Below, piece after piece: positions 18,401 to 21,803 of a stretch of 21,803 nt of DNA. The stretch comes from Zygnema cylindricum (taxonomy: Eukaryota > Streptophyta > Zygnematophyceae > Zygnematales > Zygnemataceae). The first letter of the stretch is position 1. The number at the start of each line of letters is the position of its first letter. A model generated the notes under the pieces. The model saw only the letters and a list, made by a program, of their open reading frames with translations, had not been told where the DNA came from and ran no database searches. A program made the position numbers and the translations under genes. The DNA is taken from NCBI GenBank assembly GCA_037447655.1, contig JBBHKE010000605.1:1-21803 (forward strand). Reading direction: 5' to 3'.

Positions 18401-18745
18401 GTGAGATCCTTCAACGGAAAACCAATATTCGGTTCCAAAATTGATACTAAATATGGCTCAAAAATTGGTACTAAATTTGGTCCTAAATTTGGGTCTCCAT
18501 CGAGAGGTCGTGGAGCTTCGAAAGGAATAGTGAGAGGGTCACGTCCCGGAGGGGGAGGAGAGAGAGGGGAGGGAGGGAGAGGGATGGGAGAGAGAAGGGT
18601 GGGAGGGAGAGGGGAGGGAGAGAGAGGGGAGGGAGAGAGATATGGAGAGAGAAGAAGATCGAGAAGTTCAGAAAGGACTTTTCAACCGGCTCCGAGGAAA
18701 TTGAGAGGAGGGAGTTCTCGAGGGCGTCCAGTGAGGAGTAAATAA
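12429..18745 (+). CDS. RH39: Plastid-type DEAD-box RNA helicase, RH39-like, nine exons
   Basis: ATP-dependent RNA helicase. Exons: 12429-13097, 13513-13608, 14286-14474, 15652-15792, 16299-16439, 16995-17137, 17326-17488, 17923-17971, 18216-18745; they join in frame to 706 residues with GT-AG introns. Residues 1 to about 160 are Ser/Arg-rich and transit-peptide-like. Core: [11 protein letters not shown] (165), Q motif PTEIQ (186), motif [10 protein letters not shown] (206-214), Ia PTREL (248), TPGR (297), II DEAD (321-324), III TAT (360-362, usually SAT), IV MVFCNT (425), V ARGLD (495-499), [10 protein letters not shown] (519-526). The tail from about 532 is basic and ends in Gly/Arg/Glu-rich repeats. 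TEIQ plus [28 protein letters not shown] and MFDFPQNS match plant RH39, known for 23S rRNA hidden-break processing in chloroplasts; the same role here is inference. Alternative: another plastid DEAD-box helicase, less likely. Introns 1, 2, 5 and 6 carry junction duplications. Confidence 0.94.
13115..13185 (+). repeat. About 20-bp T-rich repeat after the RH39 exon 1 donor
   Basis: Three units of CACTTTTTGTTTTACTT-type sequence (TCATTTTGTGTTTTACTT, TCACTTTTTGTTTTACTT, TCACTTTATGTTTTCTCC) lie just downstream of the donor in intron 1. They look like simple slippage. Confidence 0.55.
13229..13530 (+). repeat. Tandem duplication of the RH39 intron 1 / exon 2 junction
   Basis: About 13229-13325 is repeated at about 13430-13525 with an offset of 197-198 bases. 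Shared blocks are TTTTCACCGC, TTGTCATT, GGTTTTCTCAC, ATTAGTTTT, GCAAA, TGGTGCAA, TGCAG and CTTGAGAAA. The upstream copy retains an intact acceptor (ATTGCAG ending at 13314) and 11 bases resembling the start of exon 2. Splicing there would stay in register (offset 198) but meets TAA at about 13393. Confidence 0.85.
13900..14285 (+). repeat. 70-80-bp degenerate tandem repeat ending at the RH39 exon 3 acceptor
   Basis: Units share (A)ATCCC-GTTTATCTCAATAAATGAC-T-AGCAG-TCTAAT. Their CAG ends lie at 14039, 14109 and 14188, with a more diverged unit near 13905. The true acceptor (CTTATTTCAACTATCGTTGACAG, ending at 14285) has the same layout, so it appears to be the last member. The copies are diverged, implying age. 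Confidence 0.7.
14475..15651 (+). other. RH39 intron 3
   Basis: The longest intron of this gene, 1177 bases, with donor GTGAGTAC and acceptor TTTGTTTCAG. It has small local repeats (ACAACGAATCTACAACGA near 14820; a CATCAT run near 15220-15235), but I see no junction duplication, no gene and no recognised transposon. Confidence 0.8.
15793..16298 (+). other. RH39 intron 4
   Basis: 506 bases, donor GTAGGGCT and acceptor AATTTCAG. An acceptor-like TTTTTTGGCAG occurs in mid-intron near 15989-15999 but is not followed by sequence resembling exon 5. No repeat family seen. Confidence 0.8.
16606..16994 (+). repeat. 38-40-bp tandem repeat ending at the RH39 exon 6 acceptor
   Basis: Units of ATGATGTTGAGGAAATATGG followed by a T-rich run start near 16606, 16728, 16766, 16805, 16841, 16879, 16919 and 16960; from 16728 they are nearly continuous with spacings of 36-41. 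The last unit (ATATTGTTAAACAATACCTG then TTTGTGTTTTTGCAG) contains the true acceptor. The other units keep the T-rich part but mostly lack a CAG. Confidence 0.75.
17178..17395 (+). repeat. 120-bp tandem duplication of the RH39 exon 7 start
   Basis: 17178-17275 and 17298-17395 are the same sequence with about 20 differences, offset by 120 bases. The downstream copy is exon 7 with its polypyrimidine tract and acceptor TATAG. The upstream copy encodes the same [15 protein letters not shown] peptide followed by a diverged stretch, but its acceptor reads TTTAAT, so the AG is lost. It is therefore a decayed partial exon within the 188-base intron 6. Confidence 0.9.
17489..17922 (+). other. RH39 intron 7
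   Basis: 434 bases, donor GTAAGTTT, and a very long T-rich tract before acceptor TTTTTTTACAG. Short phrases such as CATGTTTCTGAAAAT/TATGTTTTTGAAAAAT recur loosely. No gene or transposon is recognised. Confidence 0.7.
17995..18110 (+). repeat. T-rich repeat in RH39 intron 8
   Basis: Units of TCTGTTATTATGTATTTTTTT recur about three to four times with irregular spacing (21-45 bases) in the first half of the 244-base intron 8. Not linked to the acceptor, which follows a palindromic GAAAGTACTTTC. Confidence 0.55.
18430..18660 (+). repeat. Coding low-complexity repeats in the RH39 tail
   Basis: Two blocks in the last exon. First, about 18430-18495: units encoding [20 protein letters not shown], from an AAATTTGG-type DNA repeat. 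Second, about 18545-18655: a purine tract of GGGAGGGAGAGAGA units encoding [13 protein letters not shown]-type sequence. Gly/Arg-rich tails are common in DEAD-box helicases and often bind RNA; the tract also looks prone to length change. Confidence 0.85.
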
Positions 18746-18774
18746 ATAGTAGAATAAAGAGGAAAGGAATAAAA
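18741..18774 (+). promoter_or_regulatory. AATAAA polyadenylation-type signals after RH39
   Basis: AATAAA occurs at 18741-18746 (overlapping the stop), 18753-18758 and 18769-18774. Plant poly(A) signals are loose, so these are candidates only; the first is too close to the stop to be typical. Confidence 0.4.
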
Positions 18775-19059
18775 GGGAGTTTTAATTGTTTCGTTTCGAT
18801 TAATATAAAAGTCTGTGGAAAAAAGTTAAGTTTTGTAAGAAAATCGAGGAAAATTGTTGACGTTAATGTTTCTATTTTGATTTTTAAAAGTCGATGGGGT
18901 TATAATTTGCAATTGACATTAATTTAAGGAAATGTGACTACACCCAGTCGATCTTGAAAAAGAGAACAAAAGAAAAGAAAAGCAAAAAAAAGTGGTATGG
19001 AAAAGACATTTTTATAACGTTTCAATGTATCATATAAGACGCTATGAAGAAACCGCGAC

Positions 19060-19690
19060 TGTAAACTATTTGAGTAAGTGGGAACCAGAAAAAGAAAAAG
19101 GAATCGCAAAAAAATAAACTCAAAAACTGGGAAATCTGAAAACTGAACACGGAGGAACACCGGAAAACTGAACACAGGAAAACTGAAAAACTGAACAAGG
19201 AGGAAAACTGAAAACCTGAAAACCTGAACACAGGGGGGAGTGGGCAAAACGACAAAGCAGTACAAAAGATAAGAACATAAAGAGTCAAAAGGCCTGACAA
19301 CAAAAGATGTTCTAAAAGAGCAGTAATCACAAAAACGAGGACAAAATAGTGTACCCAACCGTCACTTCAGCCTAAAAAACTCTCGAAAACCGTACAAAGG
19401 AAACGAGTCATAATTTACAACAGCAATAGTCTATTGAAGGAGGATAGAAGATCGCAATTGCTGTAAAGTCACAGATAAATGTTGGCGATTAAAAGAAGTA
19501 AGATAAACATTGTCGATAAAAAAGAGGAAGAAAGTAAGGAAAGAAGCATATTAACGTCGATGATAATAAGAAGTAAGGAAAAGAAGTTATAAATGAAGGG
19601 GGAACGGCCCTGCTTCTTGAAAGAGTGTTGACCACAAGTATCTGAGGAACTCTCGAAAGTTAACCTCCCAAATACCTCCACAGTTGTATA
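19060..19690 (-). mobile_element. Second, 5'-truncated copy of the non-LTR retrotransposon
   Basis: 19431-19500 (GGAGGATAGAAGATCGCAAT, then TGCTGTAAAGTCACA) matches 2474-2540, and 19600-19680 matches 2545-2650. The minus-strand peptide EVFGRLTFESSSDTCGQ parallels EIFGWLGVGSNEFLRTCGR of the larger copy. At the other end, GTAAACTATTTGAGT near 19068 matches the tail motif. The copy therefore starts just before the last coding part and runs to the tail, as expected of a truncated non-LTR insertion. Non-functional. Confidence 0.75.
19120..19240 (-). repeat. 13-16-bp minisatellite in the retrotransposon tail
   Basis: Units of GGAAAACTGAACAC, GGAAAACTGAAAAACTG and AAAACCTG recur about seven to eight times. 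It lies within the truncated retrotransposon copy and is absent from the corresponding part of the larger copy, so it probably expanded after insertion. Confidence 0.65.
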
Positions 19691-20350
19691 TTAACGGAGT
19701 AAAAAGAGTACGAGCCGTATGTGAACCGACGGCGATCGTTCACATTACGACGTCATGCATAGACGCGAAGCGCCATGCACGGACGTAAATCTCGGCCATG
19801 TAAATTACCTTGATCGGACAGCCATGGCTGCAGTCACCAACACGGAATGGACATTTTGGCGGCTGTCGGAGAAGACGTTATGGGATGCCAAGTGTCAGTA
19901 TACCATGGACATCGGAGAAGATGGGAGGAGGAACCATGGCTCCCGGCTGCCTAGAAGGCCATGCCGTAGTATGACCGTACAAGTACATCGGCCACTGTAC
20001 CTTCTTGTACTGAACGGTCCTCTGATCGGCCTAGGGTTTAGTTGGAGGTATGTGTGAGTAGGCGTCCTAGGACTTAGGCATTTTTGAGCCGCCTCTCTCT
20101 GAGGAAGCTTTTGAATTTATAGGTCACCTTTGACCATTGATAACTCGCTGCTCAAGGGAGCTAATTCAGTGATTCTTTTTACGTTCGGCTCAAGTGAGTC
20201 GGGCCCTCACAGGGGTGAGGGTGGTCAGAATATTTGTGTGTCAGGGTAGCACTTATTGAGTGGGAAAGTCAAAGTGGCAAATATTATCCTGAGGCTTAGT
20301 ACAAGCTGCATGTTCTGTGGGCTAAAGGAAGCCACATAATTTTAGGTTAT
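19691..20350 (+). other. GC-richer block, possible LTR or leader of a copia remnant
   Basis: This block is less AT-rich than its surroundings and is full of CCATGG and CGG motifs, a CAGCCATGGCTG palindrome and a GTACAAG...CTTGTAC inverted repeat near 19978-20010. The open frame at 19755-20057 has no family resemblance. The block leads directly into a gag-like remnant, so it could be the LTR and leader of that element, but I cannot find matching LTR ends. Confidence 0.35.
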
Positions 20351-20363
20351 GGGCCCACCCTCT

Positions 20364-20500
20364 AGGGTGCCCATATTTGATGGATCAGACTTTCTTTAAT
20401 GGGAGATGATGATGGAAGGGGCTCTCTTTGAGAAGCACCTATGGGGCATAGTATCCGATCATATTCGGTGCCCACCACCACTAAGGTTTGGAGGAACACG
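20364..20500 (+). pseudogene. Broken Ty1/copia-type gag fragment
   Basis: One frame reads VPIFDGSDFL-stop-WEMMMEGALFEKHLWGIV, followed by CPPP. The pattern F-x-G-x-x-(F/Y)-x-x-W ... M ... L ... LW-x-(I/V)-V is the start of the plant copia gag (UBN2/retrotran_gag) domain. An in-frame TAA interrupts it after nine residues and the match ends near 20500. A short, dead remnant; no integrase or reverse transcriptase follows. Confidence 0.55.
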
Positions 20501-21280
20501 TTTTATTTTTAACAAATGCTGAATCGTTGGTATTTTGTATTTTTTTTTAAAAAAAAATTGGTACATGTGAGGCTTGCGTTTTTTTAAAAAAGAGAAAGTA
20601 TAGTAAAATCATGCTTTTTGTCATGTTTTTCTTTATTTTTTATTTTATTTTTAATTTAATTTTTATTTTTGTTCATTATTCGGAATTAATGACTGATGTT
20701 TAAACACCAGTAAGAAAAAAATTGGGGAAAAGAAAATTCAAGAAGTTAGTATAAAATTTCTCATTTCCAAAAAAAAAACAAAAAATCCTCGGTTGGATTA
20801 TTTTTTTACAAATGAATTGTTGTCTATAGAAAACTTGAAGGGGTTTATTTAAAACACTATATATATTGGAAGCAATGTAAAGGATTGTAGAAAATAATCA
20901 ATTTGTTTAAAAAAAATATGTTTTTTTAAGGCAGGTAGTAAATTAAAAATATATCTGACTGTCGAAGAAAAGAATATTTTTTTTTTTAAGGTTATTATTC
21001 TGCAAAAAAAACCATAGAAGAAGAATATATCACAAATTTTATTTTAGTGAAACAATTTTGAAAATAAAAACAGAAAAAAAGGGTAAAAATGTCAACACTA
21101 AATCAAATGTTCGACATTTTCTCAAAATGTGACAATTTCAATTTTCTTTTGTCTTTTGGTACAATTTTTTATTTTGTTCCACCTTTTCTTTTACAATTTT
21201 CTTCTCAAAATTTGCTACTTTTTTTTTTTTTTCATTTTACTTTAATTCAAATTTACACACTATTTTACAAACTTTAAACT
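20501..21280. other. Gene-free AT-rich stretch
   Basis: Long A and T runs, with no recognised gene or repeat family. The open frame at 21089-21277 is low in complexity with no family resemblance. Confidence 0.45.
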
Positions 21281-21415
21281 CTTTTTCTCCCTTTCTCTCC
21301 CTCAATTCTTTCTCTCTTTCTCCCTCTCTTCCTCTCCCTCTCTTTTTCTCTCGCTCTCTTTCTCTCCCTCTTCCTCTCCCTCTCTCTCTCGCTCTCTTTC
21401 TCTCCCTCTCTTCCA
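21281..21415 (+). repeat. CT-rich microsatellite tract
   Basis: About 130 bases of CTCT/CCCTCTCT/TTTCTCTCGCTC units with almost no purines. TC-rich tracts of this kind are common around plant transcription starts and 5' UTRs. Combined with the telomere-like motifs downstream, it could mark the promoter of a gene beyond the window, but no coding exon is visible. Confidence 0.7.
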
Positions 21416-21461
21416 TATTTTTTAGGCCTTCAACTGACCGAAAAAAAGTAAGGGCTCTTTC

Positions 21462-21490
21462 CCAAAAAAAAAAAAAAAAAAAGGTGAGCT
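21462..21490 (+). other. Poly-A run followed by a donor-like site
   Basis: About twenty consecutive A bases are followed by AAGGTGAGCTC, which matches a splice donor consensus. An acceptor-like ATGGTACAG occurs near 21611-21619. If a 5' UTR intron of a downstream gene exists, these would be its borders; there is no coding support. Confidence 0.25.
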
Positions 21491-21639
21491 CTCATTTTCT
21501 TTCTCTACATTTTAAAAACAAAAATAAAATTGAAATATTAGTTTTTTTAAATCCCTTTTATAGTTTATACCTCTTTACCGCACTATTAATTGATAATTCT
21601 AATTCTTTTTATGGTACAGGGAAGGATGATTTCCTGTCC

Positions 21640-21750
21640 AAAAAAGCCCTAGAAAAACACCTGAAAACCCTAAAAAAAAAACCCCTATAAAACCCCTAAA
21701 AAAAATCCCTATAAAAACCCTAAAAATACCCATAAAAACCCTAAGAGTCC
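21640..21750 (+). repeat. Degenerate telomere-like CCCTAAAA array
   Basis: AGCCCTAGAAAA, ACCCTAAAAA, CCCCTATAAAA, CCCCTAAAAAAA, TCCCTATAAAA, ACCCTAAAAA and ACCCTAAGAG follow each other. It is the same style as the array at 6118 and contains telo-box-like AAACCCTAA words. Confidence 0.6.
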
Positions 21751-21803
21751 CCTTTGCCTTTTTTTTCTTTTTTTTTTTCCTTTTGGACCTAGCAAAAGCT
21801 ATA

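Noticed and set aside
19755-20057. 100-residue plus-strand open frame in GC-rich DNA
   Set aside because: No family resemblance, and the frame stays open mainly because of base composition; it is more likely part of a transposon LTR or leader.
1-21803. tRNA and rRNA genes
   Set aside because: I scanned for GGTTCRA-type T-loops with matching stems and for conserved rRNA words and found none; a dedicated search such as tRNAscan-SE would be decisive.

Overview
The window reads as nuclear DNA of a green plant or streptophyte alga. It holds two spliced genes with GT-AG introns of about 0.2-1.45 kb, both with N-termini typical of plastid-targeted proteins, separated by AT-rich, transposon-littered DNA. 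Both proteins are closest to the land-plant/streptophyte forms I know: plant-type isopentenyl-diphosphate isomerase and the plastid DEAD-box helicase RH39. Species cannot be fixed from the sequence alone; angiosperm-like gene architecture combined with very repeat-rich introns and an unusual non-LTR reverse transcriptase fits a charophyte, bryophyte or fern equally well.

Layout. Positions 1-6110 are gene-free: a decayed non-LTR retrotransposon on the minus strand (about 2158-5405), extra pieces of its 3' end, a 191-bp inverted-repeat element (5488-5678), short minisatellites and palindromes. A degenerate telomere-like CCCTAAA stretch lies at 6118-6175. Positions 6537-11392 (minus) hold a six-exon IDI gene, 350 residues, with a second in-frame start that would give a 231-residue form without the transit peptide. 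Positions 11393-12428 are a roughly 1-kb divergent promoter region containing a foldback/MITE element. Positions 12429-18745 (plus) hold a nine-exon RH39-type RNA helicase gene, 706 residues, with all helicase motifs. Positions 18746-21803 hold a second fragment of the same retrotransposon, a GC-richer block ending in a broken copia-type gag remnant, then AT-rich DNA with a CT-rich tract and telomere-like repeats that may be the start of a further gene beyond the window.

The two genes are arranged head to head. One makes DMAPP/IPP for isoprenoids and the other is expected to act on plastid rRNA; they share location rather than a pathway.

The most striking signal is in the introns. In at least five of the thirteen introns (IDI intron 5; RH39 introns 1, 2, 5 and 6) the 3' splice region, often with the first bases of the following exon, has been tandemly duplicated, leaving pseudo-acceptors or exon fragments upstream of the acceptor that restores the protein. 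The clearest case is eight copies of a 64-bp unit in IDI intron 5, each with a near-perfect acceptor. Where I followed the reading frame, using an upstream copy leads rapidly to a stop codon. Exon calls rest on reading-frame continuity, GT-AG borders and remembered family sequence; no alignment or transcript data were available.
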